A stretch of 64,000 bases of DNA from Diphasiastrum complanatum (GCA_029204225.1 CM055103.1:38299648-38363647); one strand, 5' to 3'. Shown: positions 46,101-55,936, counted from the first letter of the stretch. Numbers and translations: made by a program. Notes: generated by a model not told the origin, from the sequence alone.

Positions 46101-49100
46101 GCAACGTAGCCGAAATGCCGACACCGAAAAATGCCATGGTGCCACTCAAATCGAAGCCTCATCATTTGCCCAATCCAAATCCTTTAAGGACTGCCCTTAT
46201 TGCATCTGCATATTCGAACGACGGGGTTAAACATTAGCTTTAGCGGGTGCTACTGCAAAATCACAACGGATCAGATGACGACTACTTCCACGATTGATTA
46301 CAGCCACGATCCATCTTTCAAACATATTAGATTAGTCATTTATTACGCTTATGACAATTTGCAAGGTTAACTCAACGCATGTATATATTGAAATAGATTA
46401 ACGACTAAGTATGTGAGCTGTGAGTTAGACATTGGACAGCCAAAGAGCTAGTGCGCGGCCACCACAGCTGCCACTATTGAGTTGCACTTTACGTTTAGCT
46501 GCATGTACACTTTCATGTGTTTATATTGGATTCATTTCAAGAGTTTTATTGAGTCATTGTATCAGTTTGAATGGGCTCATCTTCTTCTCATTGTTTCGTA
46601 TAAGGTGATTCATATCTTTTTAATTGAATTTGATGACTAATTGGTGAATGTCAGTGTTGTCTAATGCTTCCGCAAGCTGCGCTCTATAATCTTTGTGTTT
46701 GTCTATTAATCAACTATTTCTATCCTAACGATTTCAAAGTCAGAATCAAGTATTTGAATCTTTGATTCGAATTTGATAGGCATAGTACATGCACTGAGGA
46801 AAATCGTTACGGTCCTCCGGCTTCCGTGTTTTTCCCAAGAAATAAAATAAGCACATCTCTATCACACAAGTGTCCACGCATAACAATCACTGAAGCACAA
46901 GGAAATAGATACCTATGTTGTGCCACCCTCGACAGCTGTGATATTAGAAGTGAAGCCACCTTCTTGACCATTGATACATTCATTAATTGTGGAGCACCCT
47001 GTGGTTCCTCTCGCTCCAGCTCTTCAATTTGCATTGGTGGTGCTGCTTGTTCAACTTGTAGACTGTAGTTGTCTCGCTTCAGGTTACGTGAGCACTCCTT
47101 CCACCTATGTCACCCTAGACATCCAAGGCACATGTTTTCTTTTTTTGCCCACTCCAAGTATTGCAGTGACAACATAGAAAAGCGATTAGAGTACATTAAC
47201 TCTTAACACTCCCCCCTTAATGGTCACATTGTCAAGGATTGTGCATAGCACAAGTATGCATCTGTATCCTCCATGACACCATGTAATGAAGATCCTCAAT
47301 TCTGATGTAGAATCCTCGATCAACTCTGATCTCAATGTCTTCATTACTCGATGTAGAACTTCCTTTGAATGTCGATCCTTTTCATATGAACCTGCTTCAT
47401 ACGACTTCCCAATGTCTTGCTTTTGTCTTCATGTCCCTTTATTGCATATGTGTGACCACTCTACTTGAAGAGCAATTTATGATATGGGAGAACAAAGTTT
47501 CCTTAAATACTCGAGCTATTCAGATTTCAAATTGTGATACTGTAGAAGATTTTGTCTATGAGGAACGATCTGTTGGCTATTTTCCATTCAAAAATACGTT
47601 TGCAATCCTGAATAGCTCTGTGATGGGAGAACCAATTTCCAGAGGGAACAAGAAATAAGCAGTCCATGTGCTATATTGATGGCGGTGGTAACCCCATGAA
47701 TAATCATCCAAGTTCAACAATGATGTCATTCTGTTAGCTGGGTTAGATGTGCAGATAATAGTAGAGTGTTATTCAACCCAAATATTTGAATGAATGAGAA
47801 ATACAAGATTATTTGCAAAAGTGATCCGCAGATTACATCAGATTGGATCCAATACTCACAGGTGCCACCAGGGAAGAATGAAAATATTGTTTGCAGTAAG
47901 CCCTGCCAGCCCCATTTTAGACTTGATCATTGTATTTAACAATATTGTAGAGGGAAAAATGCAGTGGATGAAATTTTAAATATTAGCAGCATGAAGAGTA
48001 TTGAGGTATTTAGTGACTGCTAAGGCACAGGTAAGGGCCTTCCGACTGATAAATAACACATTCCCGATTTGCGTCCAGGGCTTTTCTTTTCTATTATATG
48101 ATGATTGTAATCGTCTTTTTGGCATACAGTTGATGTTGGTGCTTGTTGCATATAAGACGACCTATCCAGTTTTGCTGGCTTGGTGGACGGGCCAGCATTG
48201 TTTTGTTTATATCCATTGCTTGCAAGAGACAAGTCTGATGAATTCTGGGTTTTGGTTTTTATGCAGTCATTACTTAATATTCTAGTTGTTTTGATTTCCA
48301 ATCTTATTGACCAAGCTCTTTTTGTCATTTTTGTTAGGGTTGCACTACAATTCTGTCTCAAGCATCACTTTTAGACGCTTTCATGTTGTATTTTTCAATG
48401 CATTCTGTCAGTGTAAAAGTTTTTCTTGAAGCTCATAGTTCTCTCTTGGCATGGTTGTGACTCTTTGTGGAGCTATGTTAGTTGTTCATGAAACCAAATC
48501 TTCTTCTTATTTCACTATTGATGCTGTGATGATAGGGTCGTATTACAGTCTGCAACTTGGCATCAGTGGGCAGCTCTGTGGGATCGAGTCCTGCAGATCA
48601 AGCACAGCGGAAGCTATATATTGGTGGTTTATCGTATGAAACTTCTAACGAGACACTTTTGAACATTTTTGCTCAGTATGGAGAGATTGAAGAAGGTTCA
48701 GTCGCTTATGACAAGAACACAAACAAATCACGGTATGCTTAAAAGGACATTCTCTCTATTCGTTGTTGTTTGGTCTAAAAGTTGCAAGACCTCCATAGTA
48801 GATCTGTTATTAAAATTTATCTTCATTGTTTGCAAGAAATAAAAGACTAATTTGTGTGCTTGGTTTTGATGAAAGAGGCTTTGCATTTATTACATATAAG
48901 ACAGTTGAAGCTGCAAGGAGGGCTATTGATGATACCAACAAGACCATTGAGGTATCTGCTTCAGTTGTGCTTGGTTGATATAGTACTGTGGCATTGCACT
49001 TATATGCAGAAATTCTAAACGGCTACATTTATAGGAGCTACATCTTGAGAGTATGCACTGTGACCTTGAATGTGAAAAGGATAGTGAACTGGCTTTGTTT

Positions 49101-49525
49101 GATGGATTATGCAGGGACGGCATGTAACTGTCAAGTTAGCAGCTGAGGGTCAGAAAGAGAAGTCTTCAGCACAAGTGATGGCACCTGTTCAACATGGTCA
49201 AATGATTCCAATGCAAGCAGGATACGGTGTTGTTAATCCAAACGTTCCAACCTATGCAAGAGCGCAAGGGCCAGCTCCAACTGGTCCACAGCTGGGTTTC
49301 TCTCATTATGCTCCTGGATTATCTACATACACCACACAACCTGCATATCCTGGAGTTGCAGGTAATCCACAGTATGGGGCTGTTGCTGCATCACTACCAC
49401 AGTACACTCCTGCACAGTATGCACAGTATGCTGCAGCTTTTCCTCAATCAGGCCAGGCTGTCTTTCAAACGGCACCAGCTGGTGGAGCTGGGGTAGTTCC
49501 AACCTATTATGCAAGTGCACAGTGA
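28893..49525 (+). CDS. Two-RRM RNA-binding protein, UBP1-associated protein 2 (UBA2)-like
   Basis: Join 28893-29041, 29993-30113, 30431-30574, 48536-48732, 48876-48951, 49115-49525: 365 codons, all introns GT/AG, phases consistent. A short charged N-terminus ([10 protein letters not shown]) and a leucine-rich segment (31-50) precede RRM1 (about 73-148; RNP2 LFVRGL 74-79, RNP1 [10 protein letters not shown] 111-120) and RRM2 (about 163-238; LYIGGL 165-170, [10 protein letters not shown] 202-211). The C-terminus (239-365) is rich in Gln, Ala, Tyr and Pro, as in hnRNP-like proteins. Plant UBA2 proteins are nuclear, bind U-rich RNA and associate with UBP1 in mRNA stability control; that role is transferred from the family. 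All key aromatic RNP residues are present and no frame is broken, so the gene looks functional. The 17,961-bp intron 3 lies after LKEPSKSID. Confidence 0.9.
30788..31789. other. Intron 3, unassigned part
   Basis: No coding or terminal-repeat signal recognised. Confidence 0.3.
31790..32480. repeat. Degenerate tandem repeat, ~190-206-bp unit, about three copies
   Basis: A marker resembling TTTGCTCAATGACATTG recurs near 31996, 32203 and 32450 with shared flanks (CAATTTGTATTAAG, GCTCAATAGCTTAGAG). A secondary 65-bp duplication (32272-32336 and 32337-32386) sits in the last unit. Confidence 0.65.
32481..33726. other. Intron 3, unassigned part
   Basis: No supported gene or repeat. Confidence 0.3.
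33727..34163. repeat. Compound GT/GA microsatellite block
   Basis: Alternating (TG)n, (GA)n and TGTGTT-type runs, including (AG)12 near 33956-33981 and (TG)n at 34133-34163. It lies just upstream of the hAT gene. Confidence 0.9.
37716..38429. mobile_element. hAT-type MITE 1 (714 bp) inside the hAT gene
   Basis: Perfect 11-bp TIR CATAGTTGCAC/GTGCAACTATG and perfect 8-bp TSD ATTGTAAT (37708-37715, 38430-38437). Subterminal regions carry repeated AAACGCGTTTC words on both sides. The interior holds a poly-T/poly-A pair and a G-rich hairpin cluster. Confidence 0.9.
37968..38095. repeat. G-rich hairpin cluster in MITE 1
   Basis: Three consecutive units of type GGGGGNTCNGGGGGGCG followed by TAGCCCCC or AACGCCCCCC, each able to form a GC stem. 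Runs of five to seven G also give G-quadruplex potential on the + strand. Confidence 0.75.
38791..39046. other. 3' flank of the hAT gene with a (G)n run
   Basis: Contains a run of about 14 G near 38793-38806 and CTCACTACTCAG-type short repeats. No coding sequence. Confidence 0.4.
39047..39711. mobile_element. hAT-type MITE 2 (665 bp) with an internal direct duplication
   Basis: TSD CTGATTTG (39039-39046, 39712-39719) flanks ends CAATGTTTC and GAAACACTG (8 of 9 TIR positions match), followed by AAACGCGTTTC-type subterminal words. The interior contains two direct copies of a ~210-bp block (about 39170-39370 and 39400-39605) sharing AATTTCATGAGAATGCTCTA. Confidence 0.85.
39940..40201. mobile_element. 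Truncated inverted copy of MITE 2
   Basis: Reverse complement of about the first 260 bp of MITE 2, ending TTGAAACATTG at 40201. The left side is truncated. With 39047-39310 it forms a long inverted repeat with a spacer of about 630 bp. Confidence 0.8.
40202..40940 (-). pseudogene. Copia RT/RNase H fragment
   Basis: - strand pieces: the RT end ([20 protein letters not shown], 40620-40700), a short segment near 40750-40860, and an RNase H end ([20 protein letters not shown], 40210-40275). Frameshifts throughout. Its RNase H end is cut exactly at the MITE 2 copy. Confidence 0.7.
41161..41245. repeat. Tandem duplication, ~49-bp period
   Basis: Two copies of GTGCNNGGTCTTC..GGTAGCAATAGTAAGAGGCCT at 41161-41196 and 41210-41245. 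Confidence 0.8.
41380..42948 (-). pseudogene. Gypsy 2 pol remnant with RT joined to integrase
   Basis: On the - strand: protease-to-RT linker (42450-42948, decayed), RT start in a 219-codon open frame at 41572-42231 ([53 protein letters not shown]), then directly the integrase core end ([31 protein letters not shown]) without stop, then the integrase C-terminus (41380-41570). RT catalytic loop, RNase H and most of the integrase core are deleted in frame. Copia F interrupts it at 42949. Confidence 0.8.
42085..42445 (-). repeat. Tandem segmental duplication in gypsy 2 (~170 bp)
   Basis: 42085-42245 and 42270-42445 align and share CAAGCCTTGATNANTCACACATTTTC, TCTTCTTAACAAGA and AGACTCATTNTATAAGGTG blocks. 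The second copy retains an AGAATGATTGGAGAGGCAAAG segment that the first partly lost. Confidence 0.7.
42949..43630 (+). repeat. Copia F 5' LTR (right end approximate)
   Basis: Aligns with 45781-46510; starts TGATGAATT. No PBS was recognised after it, consistent with damage there. Confidence 0.65.
43631..44224 (+). other. Copia F interior, unassigned
   Basis: No coding match. AAAGGCCAATGG and AAAAGCCGAGAGCCAAGAGCC words resemble 58560-58610, hinting at a shared repeat. Confidence 0.35.
44225..45770 (+). pseudogene. Copia F RT-RNase H remnant, interrupted by MITE 3
   Basis: RT pieces: [20 protein letters not shown] (about 44250-44310), [14 protein letters not shown] (44408-44450), [14 protein letters not shown] (44630-44670) and SMIGSLM just before MITE 3. 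After MITE 3 comes a TRPD-like segment in shifted frame (about 45112-45160), then RNase H ([20 protein letters not shown], 45530-45590; [13 protein letters not shown], 45601-45640). YVDD is missing. Confidence 0.75.
44765..45102. mobile_element. hAT-type MITE 3 (338 bp) in copia F
   Basis: TSD CTCTCATG (44757-44764, 45103-45110). Ends CTTGGTAGCAACCAA and the reverse complement CATAGTAGCTACCAA match at 12 of 15 positions. Subterminal ACGTTTCAAACG-type words recall MITEs 1 and 2. Confidence 0.85.
45768..45780 (+). other. Copia F polypurine tract
   Basis: AAGGGGGGTGGGG directly before the 3' LTR. Confidence 0.75.
45781..46510 (+). repeat. Copia F 3' LTR (right end approximate)
   Basis: Starts at the PPT border. 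About 100 bp longer than the 5' copy because of an insertion around 45920-46020. Confidence 0.65.
46511..48535. other. Intron 3, 3' part; possible retroelement tract at 46800-47217
   Basis: On the - strand 47205-47217 reads TTAAGGGGGGAGT followed by GTTAAGAG, like a polypurine tract plus LTR start. Lower down a CCHC-like spacing (CLGC...H....C, one stop inside) precedes a 75-codon frame at 46807-47034. Neither is conclusive. 47700-48535 shows only intron sequence. Confidence 0.3.
48536..49525 (+). CDS. UBA2-like gene, exons 4-6 (end of RRM1, RRM2, C-terminus)
   Basis: Exon 4 (48536-48732) starts after gatag with GRITVCNL, which completes RRM1, and carries the first part of RRM2. Exon 5 (48876-48951) holds RNP1. 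Exon 6 (49115-49525) holds the end of RRM2 and the Gln/Ala/Tyr-rich tail, ending TGA. Introns are 143 and 163 bp. This half lacks an initiator and is meaningful only when spliced to exons 1-3. Confidence 0.88.
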
Positions 49526-50520
49526 AAGTCAATTAATTGTATTTCTATATCCTTCTAGGAATGCTACTTGAGAAATAGCTTGAATATAGCTTTAGTTGGA
49601 AGCAGTAATTTCTACTTCTTCAATTCAGAGTTTTAGTTTTGCTAGAAGGTGTTTCTGTGCTCGGGATTTCTCGCTTGTCCGATATTTTGGTCCGTTTTGG
49701 GTAGAGCATAACATTGTGCTGTATTCAAATCTGAGTTTTTACATTTCAATGCACAATGTTGAGACGCCAATCAATCACCCTCACTTATTGCAAGTATGAA
49801 CGTCATCTAGATGCTGATTGATAAAGTCAGGAGTGCTAGGGATTTTTTGGCTTTCTGGGATTTAAAAAGTGTGAAAACTGTCAAAAGTGAATGTATAGCA
49901 AGCAGGTTACCAGTCACTTGGTACACAATGCACAACATTCTCAAAATATTATTTAAAGTTTTGTTTTTGCTTTGCTGTTCTGCCATTAGGAAACTAGAAT
50001 CTAGTTTATGATATGTGGATGGCCAAATATTCACATTTAAGATTTTAGTTGATCAATTGGTCTTACAAGCGTGAGCTGCAACATTTTTCATCATTGAAAT
50101 ATATCAATCATCAAAGGCGTTGCGTGGACACATTTATTTTTGAAAGGCTTAAGCAGATTTTTCTAATAGACTGTGATGGGCTTGGCATTTTGTTGATTGT
50201 ACACTTTGTAATGAGGAAAAGGCTTCAAAGTGCCTACTTAATTCAATTAGTCATAAGGCACCATACCATGGGGACATCAAAGCTAGGAAAGGGCTGTGAA
50301 TTTAATTAGACAAAAAAATGGTTTGCATGTAGTTTGATAATATGGGGAAGAGCTTTTGCATATTTGAGATATGGCACATACGTGGTATGGAGCATTTTGT
50401 TTTGTGTACGAGGAATGTGAAATCTCTCTCTCTTAGCTGGCCTACATGATGGAGGCTGCCACCGGTGGTTGCTTTCAAAAATGTGGTGGCAAGCCACATG
50501 TCGGAGGTAGAGTGCAACCT
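49526..50520. other. 3' flank of the UBA2-like gene
   Basis: Presumed 3'UTR in the first few hundred bases; no canonical AATAAA was singled out. No gene seen. Confidence 0.4.
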
Positions 50521-50522
50521 CT

Positions 50523-50756
50523 GACCTGTATCATCCTCTATTGAGCATGTTTCTGCCAGATGGCAAGAGGCTGCCTCCAAATGCTGGCCCGTTTCTGGAG
50601 GTTGACTTTTTAAACCTCCGGAGACTAGAGCCAACCTGACCGTATCGTCCTCTATTGGGCAAGTTTCTGCCAGATGGCAAGAGGTTTCCTCCAAAGGCTG
50701 GTTTGCTTCTGGAGGTTGTCTTTTTAAACCTCAGGAGACTAGAGCCAACCTCCGGA
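50523..50756. repeat. 114-bp tandem duplication
   Basis: Two copies with TTTCTGCCAGATGGCAAGAG at 50550 and 50664, and GGAGACTAGAGCCAACCT ending each unit. The unit contains complementary CCTCCGG/CCGGAGG-type words. Confidence 0.85.
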
Positions 50757-50791
50757 GGTAGGAGGAAATATTCCCTCCTACCTCCATGTGG

Positions 50792-50829
50792 CCTCTCTCT
50801 CTCTCTCTGTGTGTGTGTATATATATATG
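50792..50829. repeat. Compound (CT)n(GT)n(AT)n microsatellite
   Basis: (CT)8 then (GT)5 then (AT)5 without interruption. Confidence 0.9.
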
Positions 50830-53794
50830 TTTTGTTTCTTTTCCTAACATTAAAGTGGATACCCCCCCTTTTTTTCCCCGAAATATATAAAATGTGCACA
50901 GAATGGATTCCATTTTGTATGCATTTAGTAGAGTACAAAACTTACAATATGGCAATATTATTTCAGGATGTGGCTCAATTCATAGTTGCTATCATATACT
51001 ATTGTGATTTGTACTACTCACAAAACTTTAAAGTGTTTGCTTCCAATTTCTAACTAGTTGTGTTATTATTTGCATTTCTTTCCAATAACGAAGATGCATT
51101 TAAGATTTTGAAAAAAGTTATTTGATGTTTGACCATTTTGGATAATGTAATATGAATATTGTTATTCAACTTCTGATTCTTATTGCTGGAAATGATATAT
51201 GTAGAGAGAGTTATTGTAAAAGGCAAATAAAACGCATTGATTCTTGTTTGTATAAGATATCGAAACAATGACCTAGTCAATCATTATGATTGTGAACGTT
51301 GGAGAGTTTGAGACCCCCATAACTTGGTTGATGTACATGTACAATAAAATGCAATCACATGTAATAGATTATGTTTTTTCAAGAAATTTTCCATGATCAC
51401 ACCTATAAATTTCTAGGATTTAAGAATCTAATTGCCATCATTTGCTCTTTATGTGATATCCTCGATAATGGGATGATATATAGTCCAACGTAGAGCCATC
51501 ATGCTTAGATGACAAGGGGCAATGGTCTTTATATAGCCGAATTGGTGTTGCAAAATAGTTGTAGCACATTGATTTGTCTGTAAGCTTTTGGGTTTGGCTC
51601 TTCAATTGCGTAATCTCTCATCATCTCTAGAAATGGACTATGTTTGAATCTCTAGATCAATTTCATCAACGCTCAACATGATGCTCATCACAACTTTCAT
51701 CCTTGAACTTTGCCTCAAATTTTCCTTGACTTTGTGATGGTGAGCACACATCTCTTTAGAATTTTTTGTAGTCATACCTTGGAAGGTGCTAGATTGTGTA
51801 TGGAAGTATTGTGGATATAGGAGGGTTGATTTGATTTACCTCTTATCATTTTGTAGTTGCTTGGAGTATGGAACAGAACATTAGACAATAGATACATTCA
51901 AAATCAATGAAATTGACTTTACCTAGAAAGTTATACAAGCCAGGTCCTAATTTATAAAAAAATAACAGAGTTTGGGAGTGGACAAAAACATTTCTCCTTG
52001 AGATTCAATGTGTGGTAATTCACATAAAATTTATTCAAATTACTTTTGTCAAGGTTGGCACATTTGTCACCTATGACTTGTCATCTAAGTCCCTAATGAG
52101 CACTACAATATAAACTAAGGTCTAAAAATATTAATATGCAATTCATGAAATTATTTCATCTACCTAGGTCCATAGTCCATACATCATTCAATAACAATTG
52201 GACCTCAGTTTGAGCTTCATTTATGATTTTTGATGTTTATAACCTTGATTCAGATTTAGTTTCTATGGTCAATACTCATAATGCTACCCCTAACGTGAAT
52301 CTTGTGGGGCTTGTGTACCTTGACTATGGAATTGAGGTTTTTTGGTTTCTAAGGAAAATAGTTGCAGTGTGTAAGTGTTCATGGATTGGGCTAAAACATG
52401 ATCTTTGCATGACCGAGTGACTACCACTGAACCGATTCAACCCAAAAAAGGTAGAAACCTACTTGGAAGGCCACCGACTTATCGAAACTAACTGGATCGT
52501 CACCGACTCTATTCCACTCCAGATCGGTCCACACCAAGCCACTCCATGACCTGATTGGTTGCATCAATCCACCAATAAAACTTCTCCCAAGACTCCCAAT
52601 CCGGGTAGAGCTCTGAGAACACAATGGGGGAGTGCAGTAGACTAAACTAACCCAACCAATCCTAGACCTTCTTTGATCTAGCCCCTGAGCACTAGGGAAT
52701 TTTATAAATCACTAAGATAGGAAGCCCGACATCATAACGGCCATAGACTCTCAACGATCCTCATGGACAGGGGTGAAGATATATATACAAAGTGTAGAAC
52801 CCATCCCGTCTGTACGTGCACTGAAATCCACATGTAAGCATACTATCAGCTCATGCCAAACTTCGATGCATGTACACCCTATCCCATACTAGGATGTAAC
52901 ACACATGCTAATACTGCATGCGGGTGTGACCCCATGGTCCTACTTGACTATTATCCAGATTAGGCCCGGTCCCTAAGTCCAAGGCACCCCCTAATGGTAC
53001 AAACCTCCACTAATGGTACAAACCTCCACTAGGGCCGTAACCATGTGTGATAAATTTTTGAAAAAAAATATAAGTTTTTAATGAGTCTTTTGTGGATTTA
53101 GAGCTTTGGGATTGTTGGTTCGATTATAGCTTTCTTGTTTAGGATATGATGGCGTGAAGTCGGATTTTTTTTCTTATTGCTGGTTTTTTTTCGTTTATTG
53201 GATGGATTCCTTCGGTTGCATGAAGTTTCGGAATCCTCTTTCCCATATGGAAATCTGATTGAAGCTGATTGCAGATGATCTTATGCATGTGGCTTGGTTA
53301 GCCTAAAAGTTGTATTTTTTCATTTGCTATACATTGCATGCGAAGTCTACTTTCTCCATCCACAAAGTTAAGCAAAGAAATGATTGTTTTCTGACTAATT
53401 GGTAGCATAAGAGCATGCTCAATCAAAAAATAGAGCAATAAGAATGTAAATCAGTGTTTGCATGCCATGTTCACCCTGTACATGTTGGTTTGGCATGGTC
53501 TGCCTTCACGAACTCTGAGCATATTGAGTTTGAAGCATGAATCAAATAGAATGCTTGCTGTAAAAAGAGTTGGAGGGAGTAGAATCTATTGCTGGGATGT
53601 AAAACTCTGTGGATGGGCTGTTGGCAGCGTAGAGTATCGCTAGAAACTGTTTTTCAAGTAGGCCAAACTCTTTGTTGCATCTTCAATCCATTTTGGAGCC
53701 TGTGGAAACAAGGAATACTTGTAAAAGGTTTGTTTGGCACAAAGAGTTCTATCATTATGGTAAAAGCTGGAGTTAACCCTGTAAAGAGAGCTCA
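50830..53794. other. Intergenic stretch; 19-bp direct repeat at 52992-53029
   Basis: No gene supported. TAATGGTACAAACCTCCAC occurs twice in tandem. A 67-codon - strand frame at 52421-52624 has no recognised domain. Confidence 0.4.
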
Positions 53795-53880
53795 GGAAGC
53801 TATCGTAGGCTGATTGGATCATTGTTATATCTAGCAGACAACACCAGACCTGATATAATGTTTGCAATATACAAGGTGAG
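53795..53880 (+). pseudogene. Copia RT end fragment
   Basis: In one frame this short piece reads RRLIGSLLYLADNTRPDIMF, the conserved segment between RT and RNase H. It runs straight into a simple repeat, and no other copia part is recognised nearby. Confidence 0.7.
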
Positions 53881-54060
53881 CCCTGGCAGCAAAGGCACCG
53901 AGATGGCAATGGCAATGCCAAATGGTAGCAAGGAAACACGACGACAATGGCAACGAAGGTAACGAGATCGCAGCAAGCCAACATAATGGCAGCAAAGGCA
54001 ACGAGATGGCAATGGCAACCACGATGGCAGGGCGATGACAATGGCAACGACGATGCCAAA
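53880..54060. repeat. GGCAATGGCAACGA-type degenerate repeat
   Basis: Short imperfect units of GATGGCAATGGCAACGA and GGCAGCAAAGGCAACGAGATGGCAA type. The long - strand frames here are by-products of the repeat. Confidence 0.75.
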
Positions 54061-54071
54061 AATTTCTAGAG

Positions 54072-54541
54072 CGGTGTTGGCCGGGTATATAGGGTTGCAG
54101 CTGGTATCAATAATGGGTATCAACATGGTATCAAAAAACCTACCCGACTGGTATATGAATTTCTAATACCAGGTCTAGAACCGGACACCCAATATTAACT
54201 ATTTTACTATTCATATTGATACCCAAGTTTGGGAGATTTTGTGGATTTTTGCCATGGTATCAATGATAGTACTATTTTTAATAATTTTTTTTGATATTTC
54301 AAATTTTTATATTTTAAATTATGATTTTACTCTTTAAAAAAGAATATTTTTAGCAATTCGTACATGTTCATACCTGGGTTGATAACCGACTGGTATTACC
54401 CTTGTGATACCAGCTCGGTCTATACTAGTCTACAACTCCTATACCTCCTTATGTTGATACCCTACTGATATTCAACTTTTTAAAAACCTGCAATACCCTG
54501 ATCCGGATGGTATAAATGTTTTTGATACTCGCACAACACTG
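54072..54541. mobile_element. hAT-type MITE 4 (470 bp)
   Basis: Perfect TSD TTCTAGAG (54064-54071, 54542-54549). Ends CGGTGTTGGCCGGGTAT and, reversed, CAGTGTTGTGCGAGTAT match at 13 of 17 positions. The interior is rich in GGTATCA and GATACC words. Confidence 0.9.
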
Positions 54542-54549
54542 TTCTAGAG

Positions 54550-55355
54550 CCTTCAAGTGCCTCCTCCTTTCATGTCTGGAGCATGTTCGCACATGTGGAG
54601 GGTATTCTAGGAATGGGCAATGCAAACGGAGAAGAGAGAAAGAAGTAGTTGCCGAACAACTCTCCTGTTCTTATGGGCTGCTACTAGCAAACAATAGTCT
54701 AAAACGATTGTAGTTGCAAAAATAGACTCAGAGCTCAAGCGTTCTCATTTACAGGATCTTAAAAATTAATTCATACTCAAACGAATGAATGAGTACAGTC
54801 CGCCGAAGAGATTAGATATGGTGTGGTATTACTGTAAATCAGATTCAGAACGAAGTTTAGTTCAGAATGTAAAATGATAATGCAAGTTCCTCAAGCGTCA
54901 AAGACAACCATCATTTGATCAGATACTAAGGAGTTGTTGACGTCCATGATGTGATCAGAGTGAGTGAACAAGCGTGAACAAGCAGTAGTAAGTGTAATCA
55001 AATCACAATATCATACATCTATGTTAAACACAAATGTTAGAAAGTGTTGCTTCTATATTACAATGAAAGCTTGAACAACACAATAATGGGTTACAGCCAG
55101 AATGGAGGCTTAACGTGGATGCTCGATATCATTCGCTCTGTTGGCGGAGCATCACATATAGTGCGTGATGAAGATGTATTTATACACTACATCAATGTAT
55201 TTAATTACAATAAATGCTTGTCATCTAACTATGTAAGTTGTTGTACCTTGGAAGTATTTGACTTATAATGACAGCTGTACAATGTGTACATGATTATGAT
55301 AGGACAACACTCATTGCAACAATATGTGGACCGCAATCCCTAGAATGCGATTTCT
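54550..55355. other. Intergenic stretch, nothing recognised
   Basis: No supported feature. Confidence 0.3.
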
Positions 55356-55459
55356 TGCGGTGTTTGGTCTTCGCATAATCACTGTAGAGTTGACTCTTGC
55401 GGTTTCTGGCGGTGTATGATCTTCGCATAATCACCGTAGAGTTGACTTGCGGTTTTTGG
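55356..55459. repeat. 52-bp tandem duplication
   Basis: Two copies of a unit with TCTTCGCATAATCAC and GTAGAGTTGACT, each ending in GCGGTTTNTGG. Confidence 0.85.
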
Positions 55460-55810
55460 TGGTGCCTGGTAATACCTTGCGGTGACTCGTATCAGATCGC
55501 AGCTTTTGCCTTGGCGATTCCTCGCGAAATTAGAGAAGTATTTTCTCTCACTTCGCATTTTTTGCGAAAAACTCGAAGGTGTTGGAAAAACAGTTTTTTT
55601 TGCTAAAGTGACTGTTTTGTTACATTATGGGAAAATGCAAAAAAGTTGACAAAAGTTTACTTCTTTTAAATACTTGAAAAGAAGTTAATGTCGGGAAAAT
55701 GCAAACTGTGCGACAATCAGTTCATTTCTACAGACTATTGTAAACATAGTGTATTTCTGCAAACTGTTTGGAGATAGTCACTTTCCTGAAGTTGTCGATG
55801 AAGTCATGCA

Positions 55811-55936
55811 CTTCGGTTGATGAACGAAGTTGTTGAAGAAGTCGGAGACTTCAGAGACTTTAGACACCTCGGTTAATGAACGAAGTTGTTGAAGAAGTTG
55901 AACACTTCGGTTAATGAGCGAAGTTGTTCAAGAAGT
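55811..55936. repeat. Three copies of a hairpin-bearing ~32-bp unit
   Basis: CTTCGGTTRATGARCGAAG followed by TTGTTNAAGAAGT at 55811, 55867 and 55905. The first half is a CTTCG/CGAAG inverted repeat with a nine-base loop in copies 1 and 3. Confidence 0.8.

Larger units (their letters stand above)
42949..46510 (+). mobile_element. Copia F: decayed copia with two ~0.7-kb LTRs
   Basis: LTR starts TGATGAATTTAATCCC (42949) and TGATGGATTTAATCCC (45781). They are similar throughout (GTTTGTCAAA, GGCATTCTCC, AATCGNACNGATCAGATGACGACT) with a ~100-bp indel. Right ends near 43630 and 46510 are not precisely fixed and no matching TSD was confirmed. The interior retains only RT-RNase H plus unassigned sequence; gag, protease and integrase are gone. 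Confidence 0.75.
30575..48535 (+). other. Giant transposon-filled intron 3 of the UBA2-like gene
   Basis: 17,961 bp, donor gtaagc and acceptor gatgatag, phase 0. It contains, in order, unassigned sequence, degenerate tandem repeats, a GT/GA microsatellite block, a decayed hAT gene, three hAT-type non-autonomous elements, copia and gypsy remnants on -, and a copia with two LTRs on +. The UBA2 exons on both sides are clean, which argues that the intron is still removed. Confidence 0.82.

Noticed and set aside
46807-47140. Possible gag with CCHC knuckle on the - strand
   Set aside because: The spacing fits but a stop lies inside the motif and the nearby polypurine-like tract implies an LTR here, so evidence conflicts. 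Kept only as a low-confidence note.
53640-54059. 139-codon - strand Cys/Leu/Ser-rich frame that looks membrane-like
   Set aside because: It reads through the GGCAACGA repeat and a copia RT fragment on the other strand.
55356-55936. Short spaced repeats considered as a CRISPR-like array
   Set aside because: Plant nuclear context; repeats are tandem or irregular and lack unique spacers of constant length and cas genes.
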